From a virus, in IMG/VR virus record IMGVR_UViG_3300009103_000014, positions 1 through 64,000 of that record: a DNA stretch of 64,000 bases, one strand, 5' to 3'. Below the pieces are notes generated by a model. It had not been told where the DNA came from. It worked only from the letters and a program-made list of their open reading frames with translations, and did no database searches. Positions 22,550 to 31,340 of the stretch are shown here, in pieces. The stretch's first letter is position 1; each line of letters starts with the position of its first letter. Position numbers and translations under genes: made by a program.

Positions 22550-23760
22550 TAAAATAATTCATCACTATCAATTTCATTTTCTGAAGGTACTTTTGGTGCG
22601 ACTTCAATAACTTTATTACTTTGGAATACATTTCTTTTACTAAACATACCGTACCCAATAGTTATCTCAGAATCAAAATCCCATTCTTTATTATGTAACC
22701 TACTCATTTTATCAGTTATTAATACCTTTGTAGTTTCTATAGGCTTGTCTACCTTTGACCCAAGTCCATCAAAAACATTACTCTTACCACTAATTACTAA
22801 TTCATCTACTGTTCCAAACCTAGCTTTCCACATTCTTGCGATCTTTTTAATCTCTTTAATGTTTTCAGTTGAATGACTTGATAATCCAACGGCAATTTTT
22901 TCAAAACCTAAATCTAAACAACTAAACAATATAGTACTTAGATCGTTGTCCAATTTAACAAACCTATTTGTTAAGATTTTCTTTTCAAGTATATTAAAAT
23001 TATACTTGGTTAAGACATCATTGTCAAGATTTATTGCCAATAATCCGCAACTTTTTATTTGTTGGAGAATTGACTTTTCTTTAATATTTTCATCCCAATA
23101 CTTCTGTAATTCTTCAGGGGCATTATGTAATACTAATGAATCATTATTATGAGTAGCATAAATTGAATACTTTTCTTTATTGTTTAGAATTTCATTTAAC
23201 TCATTAACATAAGGCTCGACGTCATCTGAAAACTTATCAAATTCTTTTTCTTTACACCAGTTATACATCTTTAAAAAGTTATGTTCGTTATTATCTATCT
23301 CCCATCTCTTTTTACTTTGATTCCATTTTGAATTCCCGTCATGTAATAAATTATCATCTCGTAAAAACCCGTTAACTTCTTTAATCCAATCTTGATTATA
23401 TGGGAAATGTAAATAAATCCATTTATCGTTAAAATCAAATCTCTTTGAACGATCTACTGTCCTAACTTCTGTTCTAAAAACAGGATCTAAAACAATCTTT
23501 GTAATATCAACACCAACTTGTCTAAACTGTTTGCGGTATTTACTAGTCAATTTAATAGCAAGATCTCGTTGACGTGATGTCATACCTTCGTTTCGATGTA
23601 TGTAAGAAGACACATTATTAACAAAGTTAACATCATAACGAGCTAACTTAATATACATACCTATACCTCGACCGTGCTTTTTAGGAGTACGTGGCGGGGA
23701 CTCAGACCCCGCCATAACTTCTATACAATACTCTATGTCTTTAGGTAAAAGCATCTTCAT
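22549..23760 (-). CDS. HARP-like-domain protein coupled to UvsW
   Basis: A 403-residue protein. Residues about 110-165 (KWIYLHFPYNQDWIKEVNGF ... SKWNQSKKRWEI) fit the small HARP-like pattern (F-x-Y-x-x-x-x-x-x-[V/L]...W-[D/N]-x-x-x-[R/K]-x-W) that accompanies annealing helicases and other SNF2/SF2 motor proteins. The C-terminal half has a Rossmann-like feel (FEKIAVGLSSH, TTKVLITDKMSRL). It begins in the stop of the lyase gene (ATGA) and ends on the uvsW start, so it is likely an accessory to the helicase. Function inferred. Confidence 0.65.
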   Translation of the reverse strand: MKMLLPKDIEYCIEVMAGSESPPRTPKKHGRGIGMYIKLARYDVNFVNNVSSYIHRNEGMTSRQRDLAIKLTSKYRKQFRQVGVDITKIVLDPVFRTEVRTVDRSKRFDFNDKWIYLHFPYNQDWIKEVNGFLRDDNLLHDGNSKWNQSKKRWEIDNNEHNFLKMYNWCKEKEFDKFSDDVEPYVNELNEILNNKEKYSIYATHNNDSLVLHNAPEELQKYWDENIKEKSILQQIKSCGLLAINLDNDVLTKYNFNILEKKILTNRFVKLDNDLSTILFSCLDLGFEKIAVGLSSHSTENIKEIKKIARMWKARFGTVDELVISGKSNVFDGLGSKVDKPIETTKVLITDKMSRLHNKEWDFDSEITIGYGMFSKRNVFQSNKVIEVAPKVPSENEIDSDELF

Positions 23761-24758
23761 TGATTAATTCCTTTTGTTACTGACTCTTTATTTTTGCCTT
23801 TTCTTACTTCATCATAATAGACAATAGTAGTAGGCACTTCAACTGGTTTGTAATACTCTTTACATTTTTTGTAAAGTTTGATTGAATCTTTATGATTAAT
23901 ATTAGGGGCTCCGGCACCATGTTCTAATTTATATAAAGTAAGATTATCATCATCTGTATAACCTTCACTTTGGTAACAATCCCATATAACATTTAAATTC
24001 TGATAATTTATGTACCTTGTTAAGCCTGTACGATAAATGCCCCATTGAAAAAATACACCTCTATATTTTGATTGTGTTCGACCTTTGTAGTTGTATTTAA
24101 GTTCGTTATTAACCCAAACTTTAAAAAATCCGTCTTTCTTTTTAGTCCATTTTACGTTTATTAAAATATCATTCCATTTGCCTATCATATCTTCTTTAGG
24201 AATAAGCAAAACTTCATCTCTATCACAAAATCCCATAGAACAATATCCTTCGATACCTTTATTACCGATAGTTCTTACTAAAGTATATCCACTCCTGTTT
24301 TCTTTAGTTTGAAATACAGGGTCATAACTATCACCAATATAATCTACTTCTTTAAATTGCCCGTATGTGTTTTGTAAAGGCCATAAATTTATATGACTTT
24401 TTGGAAAATACATTGACCAGGCTAACCAATGTTCACCGCCTGTCATATAATCTTTAGAACCTCTAGAATCGCCTGAATTAAATTCACGTCGTTCTCGATC
24501 TGTTTTACAATCTTGATGGAACCCAGTACCTCTACCGCAATCACCTTGTCGTACTTCGATTCTTAATGCTTCATTACCACTTCGTACAATATCATTAACA
24601 ACTGTTACACCATAATCGCTAGGTTTAAAATTTCCTGCTTTATGTAAAGTATAAAAACCAGAACCAATATCATCTGATATTTTATACTTAGGCCCTTGTC
24701 CAGCATACGACTGAAATGATACAACGACAAATACTAAAGTTAGCAAAATCTTTTTCAT
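23757..24758 (-). CDS. Secreted polysaccharide lyase (heparin-lyase I-like fold)
   Basis: A 333-residue protein with a clear Sec signal peptide (MKKILLTLVFVVVSFQSYAG, cleavage near A19). The mature part looks like the Polysacc_lyase/heparin lyase I-type jelly roll: RIEVRQGDCG, RERREF, a WLAWSMYFP strand, QFKEV, then GKWNDILINVKWT and KVWVNNEL..., FFQWGIYR. It should be exported to the periplasm or beyond to cleave a uronic-acid or other surface/exopolysaccharide. The first gene after a strong terminator; SD AAGGAA. Unusual for a phage because it has its own export signal rather than being a tail component. Confidence 0.8.
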   Translation of the reverse strand: MKKILLTLVFVVVSFQSYAGQGPKYKISDDIGSGFYTLHKAGNFKPSDYGVTVVNDIVRSGNEALRIEVRQGDCGRGTGFHQDCKTDRERREFNSGDSRGSKDYMTGGEHWLAWSMYFPKSHINLWPLQNTYGQFKEVDYIGDSYDPVFQTKENRSGYTLVRTIGNKGIEGYCSMGFCDRDEVLLIPKEDMIGKWNDILINVKWTKKKDGFFKVWVNNELKYNYKGRTQSKYRGVFFQWGIYRTGLTRYINYQNLNVIWDCYQSEGYTDDDNLTLYKLEHGAGAPNINHKDSIKLYKKCKEYYKPVEVPTTIVYYDEVRKGKNKESVTKGINQ

Positions 24759-24784
24759 GATAATTCCTTATCCTCAGTTAAAAA

Positions 24785-24809
24785 ATTGGGGAGTATAAAA
24801 CTCCCCAAT
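24785..24809 (-). terminator. Intrinsic terminator after AAA ATPase gene
   Basis: Perfect 9-bp stem ATTGGGGAG/CTCCCCAAT, 7-base loop, followed by six T on the minus strand. Confidence 0.85.
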
Positions 24810-24827
24810 CTGCTTGGTTCGGAGTAA

Positions 24828-25874
24828 CTATGCCGCCCGTTTCATACAGGTCGATACAGCCAAGCTCTGCCACTTTTCGGAAATCTTCTTAAGGTCACCA
24901 ACTTTAAGAGCTGTCCTCAAACTCATTTCACGAAGTCTGTTTCGGTTCTCATATATAAAAGCAAGAATTTCTTCTTCGTCTTCTTTAGTAAAACCGTAAC
25001 CTTGAAACAAATCACCTTTATCAGCAATTTGTTTAATTCTTAAAAACTTATCTCTCATAGTATCAAGAGTAAGATCTAAATAGTGACATCTTGACATAAG
25101 TGCCTCTAGGTGATCTTTAAGTTTCTTAGATTTAACGTGTTCAAATTTAATGTTGGTAACAAAACAAGCTGAACCTTTAAATTCAAATTCGTTTGGTATA
25201 CCTTCTGCTCTAAGTTTTGAACTATCCGCACTCCACATTAACCTACGTCTCTTACCACTATCTAAAGCGGCCTTTAAAATGTTTAATGCCAAGTCATCTA
25301 GTAAAACTGAATCACAGTCATCAAAAACGATAACATTTCCTGAATCACTGAACTCATAAAGTTTAGCATAAAGTCCTAGTGCCGTCATCGCACCTTTAAC
25401 AACTTCATACTTCCTTTTACCGCCACCGATATCATCAAATAGGCTATGCTCATCTAATGTTTGTTCAACACCGTATGATTTACCAACCCCTGGAGGTCCT
25501 GTAACAATCAAAGCACGGATGTCGCCATTTTTTAGACTGGCCGCCATCTCGTTTAAAATTTCAAAACGTTCAGTAATTTCTTTAATACGTTTTTCATCGG
25601 AAACTTGAGAACTAAACTCGCCTTCTTTCTGGCCTTCGTTCATTCCTAATGTTTCACATTGTTTTAAATAATCCGCTTCATCTTCAACGAAGCTAAACCC
25701 TGTTGGTTTAACAGTAACCCTAATTTTATTAAAATCAGGACCGAACACTTTTGAACCATCAACAGTAAGAAACATTCCTTTCTTACCGGATGTCATGTTC
25801 TTGATGAGTGGGAAAATGATGTTCTCTACAGGCTTATTTCTGTAAGAACCTTTCTTAATTAACACATATGACAT
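24828..25874 (-). CDS. AAA+ ATPase of marine T4-like phages
   Basis: A 348-residue protein. An N-terminal region (1-95) has two strand-rich repeats. An AAA module follows with Walker A GPPGVGKS (126-133), Walker B VIVFDDCDSVL (about 180-190) and a sensor-like ACFVTNI. The C-terminal helical lid is Arg/Lys-rich. Similar ATPases are widespread in marine phages; MoxR/CobS-like remodelling or a replication role is possible, but the target is unknown. ATG 25874 is chosen because AAAAGGAG sits 7 bases upstream; the first in-frame ATG (25892) would place that SD inside the gene. A perfect-quality sigma70 promoter precedes it and a strong terminator ends it. Confidence 0.85.
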   Translation of the reverse strand: MSYVLIKKGSYRNKPVENIIFPLIKNMTSGKKGMFLTVDGSKVFGPDFNKIRVTVKPTGFSFVEDEADYLKQCETLGMNEGQKEGEFSSQVSDEKRIKEITERFEILNEMAASLKNGDIRALIVTGPPGVGKSYGVEQTLDEHSLFDDIGGGKRKYEVVKGAMTALGLYAKLYEFSDSGNVIVFDDCDSVLLDDLALNILKAALDSGKRRRLMWSADSSKLRAEGIPNEFEFKGSACFVTNIKFEHVKSKKLKDHLEALMSRCHYLDLTLDTMRDKFLRIKQIADKGDLFQGYGFTKEDEEEILAFIYENRNRLREMSLRTALKVGDLKKISEKWQSLAVSTCMKRAA

Positions 25875-25924
25875 ATAGTTACTCCTTTTCATTGTCTATT
25901 GGTTTTTCTAACTTTACATATACT

Positions 25925-25953
25925 ATTGTACAGTCATTCGGCCCATTTGTCAA
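25925..25953 (-). promoter_or_regulatory. sigma70-type early promoter for AAA ATPase
   Basis: TTGACA (25948-25953), 17-base spacer, TACAAT (25925-25930) on the minus strand, giving a leader of about 44 bases. Confidence 0.85.
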
Positions 25954-25995
25954 CCGAAATGACGTCTTTTTTTCGCTTGTAAGTCGTTGATTTTA

Positions 25996-26589
25996 TTAGG
26001 TTTTTAAATTATTTTCCTGTTTTAACCACTTTTGGAATTGATTTTGGGCATTTTGGAGTGATTTTACCCAGTCAAAATCAGCATTTTCGTCGGCATTATC
26101 AGAAATATACTTGATACAACGAAACTTTATACCCAATTTAGCACAGACAGTTGCCATGGCATAAGCCTCCATATCTACTATATCTACTTTTGCTTCGTCA
26201 AACCATGGGTCTTTTGTGTTTACAAAACTATCACCTGTCCCTAGTGTAATATTAGTGCCTGAATTAAGCATTATAGCATGAGTTACACCGCCTTGATACG
26301 GTGTTTGGCCTCGTGGTGCTAATGGTGTTGCTACCATATCTCGCTGTAAAATAGTATCTACTTCTACTAACCCAGTATGCTTACCATTTACAGAACCAAC
26401 TGTTCCAAAATTAATAACTTCAGTAATTTTACCATAGCTCAGACTGTGATTATCTTGAATAATTCTTCTTGTTAAGTTAAATGTGGCATTTATTTTACCT
26501 ACACCTGTATATACGATGCCAGATATCTCTGGTGGTTTATTTGCTAATGGAAATTCTTCTTCCAAAGCTACACTTATTAATGTTCCCAA
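25996..26589 (-). CDS. MTA/SAH-nucleosidase-like purine nucleosidase
   Basis: A 197-residue protein of the PNP_UDP_1 fold, most like 5'-methylthioadenosine/S-adenosylhomocysteine nucleosidases. The N-terminus ISVALEEEFPL carries the first catalytic acid. Further motifs are VYTGVGKINA, NFGTVGSVNG, VDMEAYAMA (substrate-binding Met-Glu) and YISDNADENA (catalytic Asp). It would clear methylation or polyamine by-products, relevant as this phage encodes several methyltransferases and a radical SAM enzyme. The start is the TTG at 26589: SD AGGAG seven bases upstream and family-consistent N-terminus. Confidence 0.85.
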   Translation of the reverse strand: MGTLISVALEEEFPLANKPPEISGIVYTGVGKINATFNLTRRIIQDNHSLSYGKITEVINFGTVGSVNGKHTGLVEVDTILQRDMVATPLAPRGQTPYQGGVTHAIMLNSGTNITLGTGDSFVNTKDPWFDEAKVDIVDMEAYAMATVCAKLGIKFRCIKYISDNADENADFDWVKSLQNAQNQFQKWLKQENNLKT

Positions 26590-26616
26590 TGTACTTCTCC
26601 TATAAATAACTTTGTT

Positions 26617-26645
26617 ATTGTAACACAGACTAGTAAGTATGTCAA
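26617..26645 (-). promoter_or_regulatory. sigma70-type early promoter for nucleosidase
   Basis: TTGACA (26640-26645), 17-base spacer, TACAAT (26617-26622) on the minus strand. Confidence 0.85.
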
Positions 26646-26672
26646 GTTTATCCTTCATAATAAAATAAACCA

Positions 26673-26679
26673 ATAAATA
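26673..26679 (+). promoter_or_regulatory. Late promoter element for plus-strand operon
   Basis: ATAAATA on the plus strand, 21-27 bases before the oxygenase ATG, followed by SD AAGGAGA. Confidence 0.6.
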
Positions 26680-26699
26680 TCATAACTAAAGGAGACTCA

Positions 26700-27467
26700 A
26701 TGGAAATTGATGATAAAATTATTCCTCTGCCAATTGACTTTGGCATTAAGCCCTTAGACAATCAACAAACATATGATTGGATTAGAGATAACAAACACCC
26801 TCAAGGAAATCATTTTGGTTGTGCTTTACCATGGTTAATGTTAGACTTTCCTGAATGGCCTCATAAAGAAATGGCCGAAGAAGCTAAAAAAATAGATGAA
26901 GCTGGATTGATACCAGATTACAATAGTGGAAGTAATATAGGCTGGTCAGCTGTAGCACTTTATGGGTTAAGTTCCGACTCTACATTACCTCCAGAGGAAT
27001 ATGGTTACAGCAATTACCAAGAAGCTAGAGCCGCCGGAGCATTAAACTGGACTGAGATTGCGGACCATTGTCCAATTACTACAAAATTTTTCAAAGACGA
27101 CTTTCATTACAAACGTTATAACAGAATTAGATTTATGAAAGTAGCACCAGGTGGAATTATACGTTGGCATAACGATGTCCCTGACAACGAAGGCCCTACA
27201 TTTGATTTAGGCGTTGTTAATATTAGTTTAACTAATCCAGAAGGTTGTTATTTTCATATGGGACAATGGGGTAATATTCCTGTAACTGATGGTTGTATGT
27301 GGTTGTTTGGTAACAATCATTATCATATGGTTATTAATACAAGTAAAGAACCTAGATATCATATGATAGCTAGTGGAACACCAGACGAAAAATTCTGGGC
27401 TGATATAACAGCAAATAGTTTTCGTCGACAATGGTGGGGTGAATTTGTAGAGGACGAAAATGATTAG
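26700..27467 (+). CDS. 2-oxoglutarate/Fe(II) oxygenase, aspartyl/asparaginyl hydroxylase-like
   Basis: A 255-residue oxygenase of the AspH-like cupin fold. Iron ligands are probably H157 and D159 (RWHNDVP) and a distal His at 207 or 209 (NNHYHM), with R219 placed to bind 2-oxoglutarate (EPRYHM). Residues 140-225 form the double-stranded beta-helix core. It could hydroxylate a protein side chain or a small molecule. First gene of a four-gene plus-strand operon whose other members are an unknown related trio, so they probably share one pathway. Confidence 0.85.
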   Translation: MEIDDKIIPLPIDFGIKPLDNQQTYDWIRDNKHPQGNHFGCALPWLMLDFPEWPHKEMAEEAKKIDEAGLIPDYNSGSNIGWSAVALYGLSSDSTLPPEEYGYSNYQEARAAGALNWTEIADHCPITTKFFKDDFHYKRYNRIRFMKVAPGGIIRWHNDVPDNEGPTFDLGVVNISLTNPEGCYFHMGQWGNIPVTDGCMWLFGNNHYHMVINTSKEPRYHMIASGTPDEKFWADITANSFRRQWWGEFVEDEND

Positions 27468-28182
27468 TTGGAGTTTTATTAAAAATCAAGTTGCTTTAGT
27501 ATATTGGGATTATCGTAAATTCCTAGACGATAAAATTGATACTATGGATGAAAGTGGTGATACTGGTTTTATATTAACTAAAGCAAACCATGACGAACTT
27601 AAAGATATGTTTGCTTTTGAATATTCAGGCCCTGTTATTGAACTAGGTATTCTAAAAGCTATACAAAAATCTGAATCAAAATTTGCTATTATACAGGCAC
27701 CAGGTAGTGTTATTGCTCGTGAATTTACTATTAGGGCTATAAACTATATGGAAAAAAATACTGAGTGTAGTGTTCTAGCTACCCATATACACAAAGTTGA
27801 TACCGAAGGTGATCGTTGGTGGGGTTTAATGCCGTATGTTATAGTTGTAAATTTAGTACATTTTAAAGAAGCCGGTAGATTATTTTTTGGCAATCGTAGA
27901 GACGGTCCAGATGCTGGACAATTATTTCCTGAAATAGTAGATAACGATGGCATATTAACATCAACTGGTACAGATATACCTCCTCCAAGTAATAAATTGT
28001 TCTATGGATGGAATTGGATATGTAAATTTTTACAAAAAGGATATGAAATTCATAAATTTGATAACAGAATAAATCCATTCAGACAATTTGTGTACTATGA
28101 ATCAGAAAAAGATTTGAAAAAGCACAATTGGTTGCTAGAGAATATGACTGATTATATTGAGGACGGCGAACTTGACATCTGA
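27460..28182 (+). CDS. Unknown protein, first of three related operon members
   Basis: A 240-residue soluble protein. Its segment LKAIQKSESKFAIIQAPGSV followed by an amphipathic helix (REFTIRAINYMEKN) parallels the N-terminal part of the next gene's product, suggesting a shared alpha/beta domain, perhaps glycosyltransferase-like; a histidine-rich strand (LATHIHKVD) follows. It lacks the C-terminal domain of the other two. Starts 8 bases inside the oxygenase gene with SD GAGG. No catalytic motif assigned. Confidence 0.7.
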   Translation: MISWSFIKNQVALVYWDYRKFLDDKIDTMDESGDTGFILTKANHDELKDMFAFEYSGPVIELGILKAIQKSESKFAIIQAPGSVIAREFTIRAINYMEKNTECSVLATHIHKVDTEGDRWWGLMPYVIVVNLVHFKEAGRLFFGNRRDGPDAGQLFPEIVDNDGILTSTGTDIPPPSNKLFYGWNWICKFLQKGYEIHKFDNRINPFRQFVYYESEKDLKKHNWLLENMTDYIEDGELDI

Positions 28183-29362
28183 TTTTAACAAAGATTTTAA
28201 CAAATACAAAGTTGATGATAACGAATATCCTAATGCCCAAAGGATATTAGAATCTAAAGTTGACTTAATATTAGTAAACCCAAACGAAGAAACATATTTC
28301 TATAGTTTACTTGTTAATAACGTTGTTAATAATGTACAAACTGTTAAAACACTAAAAGAAGCACTCGAATATAAAAGTAACTATGCTATTATTGTAGAGC
28401 ATAATGCTAAATTTTGTGAAACATTGTTTATTGAAATGTTAATCAAACACATTCGTGAACAAAAAAATATTAGTACTGGTAACATTCATCTTTTAAAACA
28501 AAGAGACCCTTTAATAGTTCGTGGTGGACAAGGAAACACTTTAGAAGATTGTATTACTGACAAAACATTAGAAGAATTTTCTACTCTTGACAGACCTGTT
28601 TGTAATGATTTAACAACATTAAAAATTGATGAATCAATTAGTCCTTGGCGGAGTAATATTTTTGCTTTTAATACAGAAATATATATAAACCCTTTTGAAA
28701 AAATTAACAACAAAGAATTTGGTCACTATATGATGGTTGCTTCGGGTTGGTTATGGGCATGGTTATTACATACTAATAATTGGAACCCAAGAGAAAATCA
28801 ATATGTAACATTATTCGATGTTAGTGGGTTACAATTATTATTTGTAGAAAACTTAATAAGTTATTGGTCTCCGTGGGACCAATCTTATACTGACTTTGTT
28901 ATGTCAAATGATCTTGCTAAAAGTATAATGATTAAATCTGGATGGATTGAAGATTTTTCAGAGGAAAGAATTAAAGAGAGTAAAGAACATTTAGATTCTT
29001 TATGGGATCAAGAAATGAAAAGATGGGGCGATGAACAATCATTTCTAGAATTTTTTCGAGAACTACAATGGGCATCAGCTAATGGTAAACTATCTTATGC
29101 TAATTTAAATATTATAAGTGATGGTTATATAACAAAAAAATTAGCATCTTCAACAAATGGAAGAACTTTTTGGTTTGTAAGTAACATCTTTACTAGTCAT
29201 GCTAGTCGTATGTGGTCGAATGGTAGTAAAGAAAACGAACTAGACTGGTATGAGGTATTTAAAAAGAGACTAAACAAAAAAGATATTATATATGGACGTT
29301 ATCCAATTTTTGATGAAAAAGAAGATATAATTAGACCTGAAAAATCCCCAGAGGAAATATAA
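28172..29362 (+). CDS. Unknown two-domain protein (paralogue of 29364-30512)
   Basis: About 396 residues, starting at TTG 28172 (GAGGA nine bases upstream); TTG 28157 is an alternative. The N-terminal half has an alpha/beta unit (ALEYKSNYAIIVEHNA, then a helix). The C-terminal half has a recognisable block shared with the next gene: [A/P]SG-x-x-[W/F]AW-[L/M]LH, LFD-[V/I]-S-x-L, SLWD-x-E, [N/S]LN-[I/V]-[I/V]-[S/T]D, FWF-[V/S]-SN. The D-x-S-x-L-x-x-x-F pattern could be a Rossmann-type nucleotide or SAM site, but no family is recognised. Confidence 0.7.
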   Translation: MTSDFNKDFNKYKVDDNEYPNAQRILESKVDLILVNPNEETYFYSLLVNNVVNNVQTVKTLKEALEYKSNYAIIVEHNAKFCETLFIEMLIKHIREQKNISTGNIHLLKQRDPLIVRGGQGNTLEDCITDKTLEEFSTLDRPVCNDLTTLKIDESISPWRSNIFAFNTEIYINPFEKINNKEFGHYMMVASGWLWAWLLHTNNWNPRENQYVTLFDVSGLQLLFVENLISYWSPWDQSYTDFVMSNDLAKSIMIKSGWIEDFSEERIKESKEHLDSLWDQEMKRWGDEQSFLEFFRELQWASANGKLSYANLNIISDGYITKKLASSTNGRTFWFVSNIFTSHASRMWSNGSKENELDWYEVFKKRLNKKDIIYGRYPIFDEKEDIIRPEKSPEEI

Positions 29363-29363
29363 T

Positions 29364-30512
29364 ATGAAATATACTGAATACTATGAAATAATGAGAGACA
29401 ATTATTCTATTATAGTTCCTAAAACTATGAATCAAAATACTAAATTCTTTTCTAAAATAGTTTCATATTGTTTTGGTGATAGAATTTATTCTTCTGTTGA
29501 ACAATGTCCAACAGCTGGGTATTTTACTATTACTGACAACAATAAAAATATTAGTGAAGATATTTTAATGATGTTAGTACATCTTCAACATACAAAAAAA
29601 GCAGGTGAAGTTAAATCACATTGTGGTTCTATTATTGCTACCTATAATACATTTGATACTAATAACAAAGAAACATTAAACTCAAGTGATTATCAAGATG
29701 CTTTAACTATTACAGATGATTGGCAAACTAATAATTATTTTAGAAATGTAATTTCAATTTCATTAGGAGGATATACTTTAGTCCATCATATGTACAATAC
29801 TGAAAAATATTGGAATGGTGGTATAAAGAAAGCAATTCGTACTAAGGCAAACTTTGATCAATTTGTTATGTTACCGAGCGGATTAAAATTTGCTTGGATG
29901 TTACATAAATTAGGTTGGACACCTGATAAACCTTTAGTTCTTTTTGACATTAGTAGTCTTCCTATTGCTTTTGCTAAAGAAATGATACTATCATGGGATG
30001 GTTCTTATCCATTACATGATTGGGCGATAAAAGACCCTATTGCTAAAGGAGTACTATTAGCTAGTGGTCAATTACAAGAAGGTACAAGACCAGGAGCAGG
30101 ACCAAAAGAATGGGACGATCTTTGGCAAAGAGAAATTAAACTCTGGGACGGAATTGAAAATATTATCGACACTATGGCAGACTTAAAAGAAGCAGAAGTT
30201 AATAAAAACATTGTTTGGTGCTCTCTTAATGTTGTTACTGATTCAATGGGACAAGATATTATTTTTAAAAACTTAGATAATAAGCCTACAGTATTTTGGT
30301 TTAGTAATTGTTATAATACTAGTAGTACTGGTTCAATGATAGCAAGTGATGTTGATAACATTTATAACATTAAATCTAGATACAGCACATCTATTGACTT
30401 ATACCAAAACTTAAAATCTAAACTACCAAAAGATAGTTTAATAATAGGTAGCATTCCTGTTGAAGATTATGGAAGACATTCGGATGGTTGGGCTGGATTT
30501 GATTGGTTATAA
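29364..30512 (+). CDS. Unknown two-domain protein (paralogue of 28172-29362)
   Basis: A 382-residue protein sharing the C-terminal block of its upstream neighbour (PSGLKFAWMLHKLGW, VLFDISSLPIAF, DDLWQREIKLW, CSLNVVTDS, VFWFSNC), so the two arose by tandem duplication. The N-terminal part has a metal- or disulfide-capable cysteine trio (C36, C48, C87). SD AGGAAAT two codons before the ATG. Its stop overlaps, tail to tail, the stop of the FkbM gene on the minus strand (shared TTATAA). Function unknown; operon with the 2OG oxygenase. Confidence 0.7.
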   Translation: MKYTEYYEIMRDNYSIIVPKTMNQNTKFFSKIVSYCFGDRIYSSVEQCPTAGYFTITDNNKNISEDILMMLVHLQHTKKAGEVKSHCGSIIATYNTFDTNNKETLNSSDYQDALTITDDWQTNNYFRNVISISLGGYTLVHHMYNTEKYWNGGIKKAIRTKANFDQFVMLPSGLKFAWMLHKLGWTPDKPLVLFDISSLPIAFAKEMILSWDGSYPLHDWAIKDPIAKGVLLASGQLQEGTRPGAGPKEWDDLWQREIKLWDGIENIIDTMADLKEAEVNKNIVWCSLNVVTDSMGQDIIFKNLDNKPTVFWFSNCYNTSSTGSMIASDVDNIYNIKSRYSTSIDLYQNLKSKLPKDSLIIGSIPVEDYGRHSDGWAGFDWL

Positions 30513-31340
30513 AAGTTTATTAGCTTTAGTTAAATCATTAGACACTCTAGCATACATTTTTTTATAACTATCATTTTCATCTAATACAGGTTCTAAATAT
30601 TCAAATTTAACATTTATCTTAGGTGATATTACTAACAAGTTAATTACCCCGCTACTACCAAATATATTTTTTTCAAAATTATTATAATTATCTGGATTAA
30701 AATTCCTAACAGGACACCAATACATTTTTTCATATCCTAATTTTTTAAATCTAGTATATATATGAGTAAGATGTGTTTCATCATTACATTCAACAAATAC
30801 ACTAGGTAAATGTTTTGCCAATGTATGTTTGGCTCCTTTAAATACAGATAATTCTTCTCCTTCTACATCTACTTTTAAAAGATCTAATCTCGTAAATTGC
30901 ATTTGATCTAATCTCATTGTAGGAACTAGTTCCATATATTCGCCACTTGTATTTAAACTAGATTCACCGTAGTTGCCAGGTTTTTGAGGATTGTAATTAC
31001 TTAAATATCTATTACCAGCACTTCTACTTAAAGCATAAGGAAATACTGTAGCATTAGTAACTTTATTATCTAATAAATTACGTTCTAATAATCCTCTAGA
31101 ATATTCATTTGGTTCAAAGGCGTGTACATGACCTTTATGTGCTAATCTTGTAAAAGGTACTGTATGGGTTCCAATGTTAGCACCTATATCAGCTATATGC
31201 CAGTCTGGTTCTATTATTTGTTCTAAACACATTATTTCCCATTCACAATATTCGCCATATACATTTAAACTTTTTCCAATAATAATATCATTATCAAAAA
31301 AAGTATATGAACCGTGTCTACATTTTTTAGTTGTTATCAT
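30507..31340 (-). CDS. FkbM-family methyltransferase (1)
   Basis: A 277-residue SAM-dependent methyltransferase. Motifs: WHIADIGANIGTHTVPF (motif I), VHAFEPNEYS (acidic end of strand 2), LDLLKVDVEGEELSVFKGA (the FkbM hallmark DVEGEE) and SVFVECND. These enzymes O-methylate sugars or secondary metabolites. ATG 31340 is chosen for the ATGA overlap with the preceding glycosyltransferase stop; the TTG at 31346 is less likely. Part of the glycan island; one of three FkbM-like genes here. Confidence 0.88.
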   Translation of the reverse strand: MITTKKCRHGSYTFFDNDIIIGKSLNVYGEYCEWEIMCLEQIIEPDWHIADIGANIGTHTVPFTRLAHKGHVHAFEPNEYSRGLLERNLLDNKVTNATVFPYALSRSAGNRYLSNYNPQKPGNYGESSLNTSGEYMELVPTMRLDQMQFTRLDLLKVDVEGEELSVFKGAKHTLAKHLPSVFVECNDETHLTHIYTRFKKLGYEKMYWCPVRNFNPDNYNNFEKNIFGSSGVINLLVISPKINVKFEYLEPVLDENDSYKKMYARVSNDLTKANKLL

